Of a stretch of DNA of 64,000 nucleotides, positions 42,287-53,775 are shown piece by piece. The translations under genes and the position numbers were made by a program. Position 1 is the first letter of the stretch, and each line of letters begins with the position of its first letter. Below the pieces are notes generated by a model that saw only the letters and a list, made by a program, of their open reading frames with translations, was not told the DNA's origin and did no database searches. The DNA comes from Trileptium ribeirensis. Its lineage: Eukaryota > Nematoda > Enoplea > Enoplida > Thoracostomopsidae. The DNA is taken from assembly GCA_030248225.1 (NCBI GenBank), contig JASANE010028601.1:62001-126000 (forward strand). Direction: 5' to 3'.

Positions 42287-44439
42287 GTAGGTTTCAGCAT
42301 CGTTCAAGGTTGTAAAATTATAGTATAGTTTAAAAATTAGCGGCTAATCGACTTGTATAATAACACCTACGATTTGCTATAAAATTAATGGAGCATTAAA
42401 CATAATTACAATGGCAACTCGGAATTGTATTCAAAAATACTTGCGCTGGACATGATTGAATATTTTTAAAACGTTTCGACTTTTCCTAATCAAAATTTTG
42501 TACAAGTAAAAAATCTTTCAAACTAATCATACCATACGCGTAGCGTTACAAGGCACGAATCAATTAATTACATAAATTATGGGTGTCATGTTACCTTTAC
42601 GTACTTGAACGTAGTAAACTTTATGTTTTATTTGAATGAGTCATAGATTAGGTTTTCATATATTATCGTGAGTGAATTGAGTCAACTTGTCCCGAGATGG
42701 CATGCTGGGTAATATTTTTAGACTGTACGATGTGTCTAGGCAGCAATCAAATGTTTTGTTAAAATTTATTAATTCAGTTATTACAATTGTAGTAACTGCC
42801 ATAAAGATTTACTCTTGTTGCATGCAATAAGTAACCCTAACCTTATGTTATATCGTTTGAAAAAGAACAGCTTATTGCAGAATTTACTAATTTAGCAGGA
42901 AAACTATGACCTTGTGCAACTTTGTGGTATGTGGTAACGCAAGCACGATACTAGCGCCACGGCGCGACTTACTTTATACGGCTATTGACTATAACATAAG
43001 ACTTGCTGATAAGTTTAGTAGAAGTAGTAATGTAGTAAATCGATTATTTCCATACATTAAGTGTTGCAGATTGAAGATGTTTGCATCCGGAGTTAAGTCC
43101 ATCGTTGCGAGCCCAACCATTAAGCAATAGGCTGACTGCCCTACCATCCGACCATTATTTAGCAAATAAGCCGATAGAGCAAAACATCGTTTATTGTTAA
43201 TATTCAAAGTTTGCGTAACAAATTGCCCACCATGTGGAAGTTATGTCCACGTACAGCCTAACACGGCCGACGATACACCACGACTATATTTTTAATTATT
43301 ATGGCGTTCATTATGGCGTCGACTTTTTGTGTGCTGTCATTGTCATTGACATCGTCACATTTATTCTATCGCAGTCTCCGGCAAAGTTTATTTGCTATTT
43401 TTTCGCGTTTTCAAGATTCAGTGTTGCCCAAATTATATCTAAACACCCTCACAAACCGATAATAATGTGAGGGTGCCCTGAATACAATAGCAATAAATAT
43501 TTATATAATTTGAAATTTCGCAATGCTAATTGTCTAACATTTTTAAAACCATTTAAAATATATGGTGACGAAAACACCACTGTATATAGAACACGGGGTC
43601 GCCGTCCTTTGGGCTACATAGTATATCATGCAGAGTACCATACATCGTGGTATGGTCATAGTTATGCTACGACAAAACTTCGAAATAGTGAGCCATTTAA
43701 CGTGAACGCAATAGTACTGATTATATATATATATCATTTTTTCAATTTGTATCTTGAAATAAAAGTCATTGATGTTGCAATGTTTATTGCAACAAGAATA
43801 TCTCAAAGACAGATTAGCGGAAGTGACTGAGTTTTTATCATTCCATTCCATAAAATCTGTACCTGCGAATAAAACTGTTTTGGTGTCTCCTTCAGCGTGC
43901 ACAAAAATGGTGTACTATTTAATTTTTGAGTTCATTTTTTTCAAAATTTTGGTTTTGTCGCTTGCAACTTTGTAATAGAAAATTTTCATGGCGCATATAG
44001 TTAAAAGCAACATGCCTGCGAACACAATAATTATGCAAAAAGCCTAATTTATGACAAAACTTTATAAGTTTTGGGGCCACACTTTGTTGCTGTATTTCAT
44101 AACTTGGCCTTCTTCGCTGAGATTTAATTAAAATGCGCACAGTGCTTGAATAATTAACACATGTAAAGTAAATATTCAATGTACCCGTATCATGTTGTGA
44201 CGTTGCTATCTACACGGAGCTTATGCAGGTAAAATCATATTCAGATCAAAATATTTTATTATGCTTTTAGCGCAGCAATGAGACGATTGAATTGCTCAAA
44301 ATGTTTATATCTGAGCATACCCCGCGAACCTATTTATATAAAGTGTCACATAAGTAACGCCAAAGCTTTAAAGTGATGCAGCACGCAATATAATAAACAT
44401 ATCTAAAAGCATTTTTGTATGCACGTACTCTCATATATA
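42287..44439. other. AT-rich DNA, likely further C1GALT1 intron
   Basis: No exon encoding the conserved C-terminal CCSD-x-A-V-S-F-H-Y-V segment could be read here. Open frames at 42906-43130, 43234-43470 and 43510-43975 have no family features. Confidence 0.4.
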
Positions 44440-45420
44440 ACTTAGGTTTTTGATGAATAACACACCAATTGCGAACCTGGGCGCCTGCAAAGTCATTGCA
44501 TTGTTTCTAGCGAAAACGCACACTGCGGCACACATTTATAACCATGTCAGGCTCCTGAAGGGAGAGTTCCTCCGATATAGCCTCTTTCAGGCACAACAGG
44601 GTTTGAGGTTTGTGTTAGTATACCTTTTCCTTCAAATAATTCCCACAGAAAAAGGTCAGGAGGGTTTAGATCAGAAGCTCGACAGGGCCTCGGCGCCCCA
44701 GCCAACGGCGAGGGAAGCTTTCGTCCAACCAACAGCGTACCATCTTGCATAAATTAAGTGGCGCGCCATCTTGCATAAAGCGAAATCTGTCAATATTAGG
44801 TAACTGTAAAATATTAGAATGTTAGAATAAAATTCATTTCAAAGCATCATTAGATAATTGTTCACAGTACCATCGAAAAAGTATAGCCCAAAAACTCCAC
44901 CAAACCCCATGCCAACCCATACTGTCAGACCAGGGGCATGCATATGCTGTAGGACAGTGTTATGAGGGTTTTCTGCGTGCCAATAAACACAATTATGCCG
45001 GTTAACGTGGCCGTTCAGTTTAAATTGCTTTCGTCAGACTAAATGACTTCGTCAGCTGAGTCCGGATCATTGTCGGGACGTTGTAGCCATTTTTACAAAA
45101 CTCAACCCTACGATCATAACCATCCTAATCCACAGCGTGAACTAACGTCGATCTAACAGCTTTTAAACTCAGACATTTAACAATTAGGAAACAGTAGATA
45201 TGTTGATGTCGGTTTCAACAGCACAACGGCGAATTAACTTTGTCGGACTATTGTCAAAATGATAGGAAACTTCAGCTAGCCCAGCATCATCAGATGCCGG
45301 CGGTTGTCTCCCTGTTCGGAGCAAGTTATCTGCAGAACCGGCTAGATCAAACGCGTTATTAATTGAAGCAATATGTTTTTGATATGTATCTGCGAAGAAG
45401 AATGTCGGAACATCTTTTGC
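44440..45420 (-). pseudogene. Tc1/mariner-superfamily transposase pseudogene
   Basis: On the minus strand, helix-turn-helix-like sequence IRRCAVETDINISTV lies near 45235. The first catalytic block is SDESN near 45035, followed after a one-base frame change by FKLNGHVNRHNCVYWHAENP and VWVGMGFGGVFGLYFFDG to about 44860. Then come FMQDGTLL near 44750 and the third-acidic-residue block SDLNPPDLFLWELF near 44665, where active members have S-P-D-L-T-P-L-D-F-F-L-W. The C-terminal YLKEKVY-like and PDMV-NVCR parts follow. Active proteins cut and paste DNA at TA sites with a DDE/D triad. At least four frameshifts or stops; terminal inverted repeats not found. Confidence 0.85.
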
Positions 45421-45721
45421 ACAACTTCACAGCTATTTTGGTTAACTGAATACAGTCTTACTTCAATTATTCGATTACCCTAATTAAGCCGAATATCAGA
45501 CATTCTGTTACACGTTGATATTTATAATGCATTCGGTCGTAATTCCTGAAAGTATGAGTGTTGTAAGTATATTATATCAGTCTCAGCAACAGTTTGAAGT
45601 TGAGGCGTTACTTATGGGACACCCTATACTATAATTAATGTAATCTAAAATCACGACACGAGAGAATAACATGAAATATACCTTGCTATTTTACACATTT
45701 CTTGTTAGTACTCTAACAAAA
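45421..45721. other. AT-rich non-coding DNA
   Basis: Nothing recognised apart from possible flank of the transposase remnant. Confidence 0.35.
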
Positions 45722-45842
45722 CGCATCCCGTCCGAACCAATCCGATAACGAATTTTTCAGCTCCAACTCGGACGATGCTTTCTGGAAAATAAAACAAACA
45801 ACATGTATACACAGCATAAGCGATAAACGCAACATTTTTATA
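45722..45842 (+). repeat. Dispersed 'TCGGACGATGC' repeat, copy 1
   Basis: CTCGGACGATGCTTTCTGGA, AAATAAAACAAACAACATG and CATAAGCGATAAACGC are shared with 55980-56095. The function is unknown; no coding capacity. Confidence 0.65.
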
Positions 45843-46149
45843 TATACACTCTTCTCGACGTTTGCTATTAGCGTCCGTAAAAAAATTTTAGATTTGTTTA
45901 AAACCAACACAATTTTTTACGGTACATTTGTTCGTTTTACCTTTGGTAGTGATATCAATGCAGATAGATAACTAATCGGCTAACACGCTTCAATAACAGA
46001 GTCAATTTAAATTACTAAAGTCGGTAAACTAAGCTAGTACATGAGGGAAGATGCCTAGCCAACTTGCACCTAAGCGTCATAGTGCACAAATGATTATATG
46101 ACGTGCGTTGTATGTGTTAATTTCATTAAATGTATCTATATCGAACGTT
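45843..46149. other. AT-rich non-coding DNA
   Basis: Nothing recognised. Confidence 0.4.
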
Positions 46150-46690
46150 GGGGTTTTTCCCTAACGGTCGGGCTCCATTAAGGCATAGGTGTCGATAGGG
46201 AGGGTAAGGCTAACACCCTAGCGACATTACCCCCCCCCCGCTCCCGAGCGCTCACCTCTCGGTAGGGCGAACAGTGGCAAAAATTGGGGTAAAATTAGCA
46301 AAAATAGAAGAAATGAAAAATTTATAAAAAATTTTTAAATATTGGGCAAAAAATATGCCTTCCTTAATCCCACTCCCCGATGACCTTCCTCCCACTCTCT
46401 CCGACACCCCTCCGACTATTTAGCCCCATAAACCGGCTGGTCTTCGACATAACTGAACAAGTCATATTTAACCCTGAGGCGTCGCCCGTTGCACCCCACA
46501 ACCCTCGTACCATATAAGCAAATATATATTACGATTATAGCAAATTTTAGCAAATTATGAGCATTTGGACACTCAAAACATTTTATTATTTACCGTCCCT
46601 GCCGCAGCCCTTGTCGCACCGCCACGCATCCCACGAAAACCATCTACGCTCTAAACCGACGGATCTTACATGCCGGTAATTAAATAATTC
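46150..46690 (+). repeat. Dispersed repeat family A, long or double copy
   Basis: The head AGGCATAGGTGTCGATAGGG is followed by a poly-C tract, a GGCAAAAATTGGGG middle and a C-rich tail at about 46370-46440. Then a second AT-rich middle and tail ends AACCATCTACGCTCTAAACC, GACGGATCTTACATGCC at about 46640-46675. This looks like two copies or a nested copy. Confidence 0.5.
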
Positions 46691-47789
46691 GATTGCTTTC
46701 AACTGTCTATCTAAACTCATACCCTCACTATTTCCTTCTTCTAACAAAATTTATACACAAACAAAATCAATGCACAAATATCATTTTTTGTTCAGCATTA
46801 ACACCATAAAATTTACAATAAACGGCGTAGTCAAGGCTATTCTGAGGCACTACAGTGAAGAGTTGGCAGCCTCAACTTGGTAGTCATTAAATCAAAAGCT
46901 TAACGCTGATACACGGGAATAGGTGGTTTTAAGCCTCAACTAAAAATAAATGAACCATGCCAGTGATAGCAATTTTACCAACTGCTTTACCATAAATATT
47001 TCAGTTCGCGTTACAAGGTTTTTAAACTCTATTTTTGCGTTTGGTCAGATATCCAGTTCAGTTACGACTCGTGGCAGGTATTAACTTGGCGAATCCACAA
47101 TGTTTAACAGGACTCTTTATCTTTTCCTGTGAAACAAACTGTAAAATTTATCATTATGAGAGTCCAACAAAGGGCTTACAAATCAACGCTGACACCGAGG
47201 AATTTTTGGTTATTTCAATCTTGCTAATCACAACTATTAAAGTACTTCAGCAAGATGTTCATATCTGTTAAACAGTACGAAAACATTTAATATGTATTAC
47301 TGTAATGAACACCGAACCGTAACCGCGGCATACAGGTATGCACACTGAAACCGAAATTTTATGACTAGAATTTCCTGACGTTCACAAATTGCATCTGATC
47401 TGCTCCAATACGATCCAATATAATCCGATCCCATTCGATTTGCGTGCATGCATGCCTATGCAGCGTTCACAGATAAATGTGTGCGCTCACTGCACATTGT
47501 AACATGCAATGTCGCGCTTATACCTACACAACTTGCGGAATTCATTATGCTTATTGCTACTAAATCCGATTTATTGCACTAATTTTGTATCAATGTTCAC
47601 GATTATAGTGCTGCAATTAAAGTGGTGAAATGCGGAAATAAACAAGGCGTTGCCACTGGACATGTAATAATAAACGGTACATTATACCACAGACATTGTA
47701 ACCAATGCCAGATACAATCCTACACTTTCAGTAACACACAGCGTGCTTATTGCTTACTCGCTATTTAATAAAGTGTGGGTATTGACTAT
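46691..47789. other. AT-rich non-coding DNA
   Basis: No gene or repeat boundary is recognised. Confidence 0.4.
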
Positions 47790-47950
47790 ATATGCTCATG
47801 GAGGGTTGCCCCTAAGGTCGCGACTCGTAGGGATAGAGGTGTCAACGGCACTTCCCCGCTGACCAGCTAACCTCACCCGAGAGATCCAAAGCGTCTACCA
47901 CCCCTCACCCAAGGCTCCGGCACCCCCGCATTTTTCCTGAGTAGATAAAT
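47790..47950 (+). repeat. Dispersed repeat family A, head fragment
   Basis: CCTAAGGTCGCGACTCGTAG and GGGATAGAGGTGTCAACGGC are followed by a C-rich tract (CACCCCTCACCCAAGGCTCC). This resembles the head and tail of family A joined without the AT-rich middle. Confidence 0.4.
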
Positions 47951-49502
47951 GCTGTGCAGTGACGCCAGGCAAGTCCTTCACTTACGAACAGAATTACAGG
48001 AGCCGACAATAACAGATTTAAAAAAAGTATAGCATGCCACTTGTACTCCAGATCAGACAGCTATATACTACATGATGATGATACCTAAATATCTTATTAT
48101 ATGTACATGCGCCTTCATCCTCTGATCGGTTTATGGATTATTGCAGCTGCAACAAGTTTTCGGAATCACATGTTATAAACGGTAAATATGAATACCAAAC
48201 ATAACAATAATGAATTTTAATTGTTAGTAAAACAAGGAAAATCTTTATATATACCTGGTTTTGTACATTTTGTTGTGCACCTTACTTTCAAACAAGGATT
48301 TATCGCATGAATGGTATCTCGGTGACGAGCAATGCTAACCATAAGGTACAACACACACCTGCGGTATCTAAAACTGCAAGGATCAAACGTATATTCTCCG
48401 TTAATTATATGCAACCTGACATAAGCTCAACTATAATGAACGGCTTTGTGATTTTTATTATTTTCCGTAGTTCGTAATTTTAAAAAGTTAGGTGACAACT
48501 ACGTTGGTTGTTTTAGGTCGCTTGCTATACTATTATTCTTACTGATATGATCGCGTTATGAACATCGGAACATACTAATTTATATATAGGTTTTGTTAAA
48601 AATTTCTGTCAGCCATTGTTTGAAAGATTTCATTCACGGTAGAGAAAAGAATACAACTTTAAGCATCGAACGTTATCGTCAGGAATATTTTTAGCAACTG
48701 ATAATTTGCCATACCAATTTGGTCGACTCAAATTTGACATGACATGAACTGGCTAAATTTTACAATCTAAATATGCGTCTCCGTCACCATCACAGCAAAT
48801 TCGCCATTGCGATGTCGCCAATATTGCACTAGCAACATGTAATATGATCACTTATACACCATTTATATTCTTTGCAATGCCGTCCATAAAGAAGCAATGT
48901 AAGATAGGCAGCCGATGCATTTTAATTGTTAAATAAAGCGTTCATTATTTATGACAACCACAAAATGGCAATTGTGAATCTGTTACACGCCCCCGCTACA
49001 GCAAAAATTTCAAAACAAATTTGAGCTTTAACGGTATGGTTTCTAATTTATTGGAGGCTGCATATTGAACCAGTGTGAAATGAAAGACGATGGAAGACAC
49101 AAGACAAATTTAACACTACTACCACGAAATGTATAGAAGATACATTTCAACATATGCTCGAAGACAAGAACGACTTTTGACACAACTGTGTGGAATCTTG
49201 GTTCATTGAATAAAATCTGTTTTTGTCGTTAAATACGGTTACATAAACTCAAACACTCAATCAATATAAGGGACATGCGTTTGATTAGCACGAACCAGGG
49301 GCATCCGTTTGATTCCAGGGGCATAAAAGTGTCCAATTCATTCCCGCCAACTTGAAGAAATCAGCAATAAATGATTGTTCTGTGCTCTACGATACAAACT
49401 ATATAAGTAACAGGACCGTTCCGGCCCCGTTACGAGTGTTTTCATGATTCCCACACCCAAAATCGTATTGGAACACGTTGGCACCTGGGTCACGTTCGTA
49501 CA
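47951..49502. other. AT-rich non-coding DNA
   Basis: A minus-strand frame at 48217-48414 is Cys-rich near its end (NPCLKVRCTTKCTKPG) but lacks convincing splice sites or a family pattern. Otherwise nothing. Confidence 0.35.
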
Positions 49503-49775
49503 TAAAAATGCCGTATTTTATCAGTGAATCGTTTTTTTATAAAAATGCCGTTTTTATCAGTGAATCATATTTTATCAGTGAATCGTTTTGTATAAAAATG
49601 CCGTATTTTATCAGTGAATCGTATAATATCAGTGAATCGTTTTGTATAAAAATGTCGCATTTTATCAGTGCATCGTTTTAACAGTGAATCGTTTTGTATA
49701 AAAATGCCGTATTTTATCAGTGAACCATTTTGTATAACAATGCCGTATTGTATCAGTGAATCGTTTCATAATTCG
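49503..49775 (+). repeat. Minisatellite, 36-bp unit built from two 18-bp halves
   Basis: The full unit alternates TATTTTATCAGTGAATCG with TTTTGTATAAAAATGCCG. About six units are present, some made of two first halves in a row. Thirty-six is a multiple of three, so one plus-strand frame repeats ISESFCIKMPYF; this is a by-product of the repeat and not evidence of a protein. Confidence 0.9.
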
Positions 49776-50399
49776 TTCTGATGCCGTATACCCTTATATG
49801 GGTAGGCCCTACCTTGTTGTACCGAATTCTCAACGGGACGAGTGTTACGATTCAAACAAACCTGGGAAAACTAAGCTGCCCCAACCGACGCGTAAGACTG
49901 AACATGGAACCCGTACCGATAGGAAAAAGGAATCACGCCGAACCCCAACCAGTCGCCACTATACGTTAAAAAAATTTGACGATTATGACCGTCCGGGAAT
50001 AGGAGGCCCCTGGCTTCAGGTTCAAGTTAACAAGCTCATTAAGACAGAAATCAAAAATATTAAGTTTACTCGGTTTTAGCTGTATACTAAGCAATGATCA
50101 CTGAAATAACAATTCGCAACCAACTAAATTAACACGTACGGTAGCTTTTGAGCTTACAAAGGACGAAGGATACTGGGTTAACTTGATGGCCCGCACTCGT
50201 CTAGTGCGGTATTATCCGGGGAATAACCGAAGCATGCTGGTATAACATTTTGAGGACTATTGTTGGACACCAAAATCGCCCCGGACAGTGCCCAAACCTC
50301 GCTCGCAAAGTACTAAGACAATCGCTACTTACGCTAAGTTAGGTTGTCAAGACAGAAACAGGACTATTATTCTATATGCTTATAACATACTATACATGT
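49776..50399. other. Non-coding DNA next to the GC-rich block
   Basis: A plus-strand frame at 49756-50079 (107 residues, basic and Thr/Pro-rich) has no recognisable domain. No other feature. Confidence 0.35.
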
Positions 50400-50794
50400 A
50401 CATATATATGTGTCTATGTGCTCCTTAGGCGACTGCGTACGATTTCAAGACCCCTGTGCCCTCCCTCACAACCGTGAACGCTTCGTCCTGAGTGTATTTC
50501 AGGTAAAATCGCCCTTTTTCCTATTACCCCGTTGTAACGTATGACTGAAGCAAGCCCCTCCCTTCTACATCCTCGTTGCCCCACCCCATTCCTGAACCGG
50601 TGCATGCGACCCCTCGTTTTGCTCATCGTGACTGTACAAATCCAACGACGTGCGCCGGACCCCCGTCCGAATCTCGGCTGACCCGCAGTAGTCGCTCAAA
50701 GGTGCCTAACTTTCTGCTACCAACCACTGGTGGGCACAGATAACCCGAGGTTTTTCTCTTTACTCCAAAACGGGCGAACCGCCCCTCATTGTGT

Positions 50795-51020
50795 TCGTCT
50801 CGTCGAGACGCCTCCAAAAATACCCGGCGGGTCTCTGCCCGCCGCCCTGTTAACGCGGGACGGCCGATGAAAGTGCCCCTACCGTAGCCGCTACTCTCTC
50901 TAATCGGTGTACTTTTAGTACCCTTTTAACCCCTGCATTCGAATCGCCGTTTGACGGCGAGCCCAACGATGCCCGGCGGGCGTCGCTCCGCCCAACGGTT
51001 AAGGCGGGAGAACCCACTAA
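50795..51020. repeat. Two diverged modules, each a triloop hairpin followed by a GC hairpin
   Basis: Module 1 has CGTCTC-GTC-GAGACG (about 50799-50813), then GGCGGG-TCTCTG-CCCGCC (about 50825-50842). Module 2 has TCGCCGT-TTG-ACGGCGA (about 50943-50959), then GGCGG-GCGTCGCT-CCGCC (about 50973-50990). In both modules a GTTAA...GCGGG phrase follows. Stem sequences differ but remain complementary. Confidence 0.75.
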
Positions 51021-51246
51021 AACCCCCTACACATATATATGTCCGGGCCCAGCCGTGGGTCCCGACCCGATAGTACGTCCTCCGCCCTCGTGTTTGGTAT
51101 CGATCGGCCCCATTTTTCGTCCTGGGACCGAATCCAACCCCGGCCCCTCGAAAATCCCCCGGGATCCCCCTTGTCCCGCTTCCCGTCACACGCCCTCCTC
51201 GTGTCCTCGCTGTCCTTTTGTCTTCTTGTCCTCGCTCTTTCTCTAA

Positions 51247-51269
51247 CCGACTTCTTTGGTCGGTTGCTT

Positions 51270-51300
<31 letters not shown>

Positions 51301-51351
51301 GGCCGTGTTTTGTGTGTGTTTCTGTTGTGTACTTGAGCGACCTCTCTGTCG
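51247..51351 (+). repeat. TGT microsatellite flanked by two perfect hairpins
   Basis: AACCGAC-TTCTTTG-GTCGGTT (about 51247-51267) precedes a run of about nine TGT triplets (51269-51299). TGAGCGAC-CTCTCT-GTCGCTCA lies at about 51333-51354. The triplet run encodes polyleucine in one frame, which explains the spurious hydrophobic frame there. Confidence 0.8.
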
Positions 51352-53694
51352 CTCAGGTCGCCGTTATGTCTAGTATGTGTTCGTGTGTATGTATGTGTGT
51401 ATATATGTAAGTATGGATATATATATGTAAGGACATAACATGAATCGGACGGACGAGGACAAAACGTACAAATTTTGCTTAAAATTGATAGTTTTACGGA
51501 CGGGCTGGACGCAGATGATTTGAACGGACGGGGGTGCGTTTAACGCCCTCCAGTGGATATGTGGGGGCCTCCGAGTAGGACCCCATCCCGCTAGGAGTCC
51601 CTTGGAGGATGTTCTACCACCAACCTCGAAATGGGTCGATTCCCATCATTGGTACCCCCTGGGACGTGCGGGAACCAGATGGATCAGCTAGAAATCACGA
51701 TCGAAAATGGCTTTCTCGACATTTCGAGGTGTCCTCGCGATTGGGGTCACCTTCTACGACGCGATTGAGCCGAATCGGCGAGCGGCACATCACGACCACA
51801 AAGGTGATGTCGTTGTTTGCCGACCCAATTAAGGCATGAAAGCTGAAACGATCCAAAAGACGGGACAGACTGCAACTTTTGAGGACATTACGGGGAATTG
51901 TGGGGTGATCCGACCATGCTGGGACCGGATGTTGTCTTAAGAACGTGGGCGGTGGATTTGATTTCAAAGAATATCCGGTACTAATTACAGGAAATTTGAG
52001 CTTAAAAGGTCGGATTTCTTGAGAAATTCGGGACATAAATCGCAAATGGCTGACCTCCTAGTACTCGGAGGGTTCAAGTTTGATCTCGGCAAGTTCGATT
52101 GAAGAGGACTATCCCTAAAGACAACGACGGCTTACGGTAGCTGTAAAATTTGAATTTCCGGAAGTGTCCCCAATTGGACGCCCAAAGAAGAAACCCAAAA
52201 AGTGGGCGTCAAGAAACGTCGACGATTGGACGGTGACAAAATTGTCATCCTTAACTACAGGCGGAAATTCCGAGCTTACGACCAACGCGTCGAATCTTGG
52301 AATCAGTTCGACTTCGGCAGCGCGGAGTTCGGTCGACTTTACTGACCGGCTCCGACGCAGTATTTCATTGTTGTGTTTACGCCATTAGCTTCGGTTTGCT
52401 CTGTTTTCTCTTCGTTTACGTTTCGAATCGGGATCGATGGTGAAGACTTCCGCGTAGGCTTTAGCCTCGCGAAGGGGGTTCAGCTATCGCTGCCCCAGGA
52501 TCAGAGTCCGCAAGTGTGAAAGAGAAAGAGCGCCTTACAGGGGTTTTGTTTCCCTGGGGTAACAGGCAGTAACAGGCCATCCGTTTAGGCGTACCTGGAA
52601 TCTAGAGTGATTTTCTCCTAGTTAGGTTGCTTCTCTAACGCTTGATTTGGACCTGGCCGCTGCAGCGGAAAACTTCGCACTTAAGTCGGCCTGGAATTAA
52701 TATTGGGTGTCGAGTTCCGAGGCAGAAGCCCGAAGAGTTTTGAGTACCCAACTGTGGCTCGTTCAACGCTCATGCCGTGTTTGGGCTTGAACAGAAAACG
52801 CAGATTCGGCACGGAGGAATAGCTTCCGTTGGGCTTTAGGAAGTCCTCAAAATTTCATTTGTCAGAACGAGTTAAGAAAATTTGGGAACACAAAAGATTG
52901 AACAAATTTTAAGGCTCTTAGCTTGAGATTGAGGTGTTTGCTGTTCACAAAGAACGCTGGTAATGGATTGTCTCGGTTTAGTTACTGGCCTTTTTACAGC
53001 GTTTAGGTGCACACAGATTAATAAACATTCTGCAGGAACGTTGCGCCAGTGTTATGCAAATACGGTATGCATCTAAATTAAGCCCGAATTTCACCTTGAC
53101 GACTGACCGAAAAATTGTTAGGCGATACCCCCTTGCCTAAAACCGAAAAATGCTATGCGATACCCACCATTCCCACAATCACCCAATAAGCGGCCAATGG
53201 TGCAACGCCCCTAGCCGCCCAAAACTTCCGTTCGCTCCAGTTAATGCCGCGTACGGACAGTTTGATATTAAAACCTCGAGTTGATACACTCTGAAAAATA
53301 CCATTACAGCCATCAAACTTACAAGTGTCTATAGTAATAAAACTACATGGTCTTCCCTTTAGGGCTAACGTCCCGAAATAACCGTTGCTAAAAGAAAGAG
53401 CCCACATGCCCCAGCATGTATTTTTCTGTCGGTATCTCTTGCGGGATACACTCGCCGTGTTCCCATCTTCAAAATAAAATGTTTGAACCACCCCTGGCAA
53501 TAAAGAAAATTCACTCTCTCGTCTGGGCCATCTTGGCCCCATGGCGACCGAGTGCAAAACCCCGATCTTTTTCTGAAGCGAGTTGATCGCTGAGTTTGGC
53601 CTGATTTCACTATTTATCCTGAGTTGCCCGTTAGGCTATGTACTGTGTATGACCATGCTCTAGTTTCCAGCTCTGTTTCCTGTTTCCGTTTTGC

Positions 53695-53775
53695 CTTTTA
53701 GCAGATTCGATCCTGCGCGGGGAAATTAAGCCCGCTGCAGAACTATATGTCTTAACCATTCAGCCATAGGAATAT
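53695..53775 (-). pseudogene. tRNA-Ser/Leu-like pseudogene or tRNA-derived repeat
   Basis: On the minus strand TGGCTGAATGGTTAAGACA matches the A box of type II tRNAs, a C/G-rich variable-arm-like part follows, and GCAGGATCGAATCTGC resembles the T arm of tRNA-Ser but is one base short. The acceptor arms ATTCCTA and TAAAAGG do not pair well and no clean anticodon stem forms, so it is not a working tRNA. Confidence 0.5.

Noticed and set aside
48217..48414. Cys-rich end of a minus-strand frame, possibly an EGF/Kazal-type exon
   Set aside because: Cys spacing fits no family clearly and flanking splice sites are weak.
51039..51410. 123-residue plus-strand frame with a Leu-rich stretch resembling a membrane segment
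   Set aside because: The Leu run is the translated TGT microsatellite and the rest is compositionally biased.
53153..53557. 134-residue minus-strand frame
   Set aside because: No domain recognised and it lies in a block with many overlapping long frames due to GC content; not supported as a gene.
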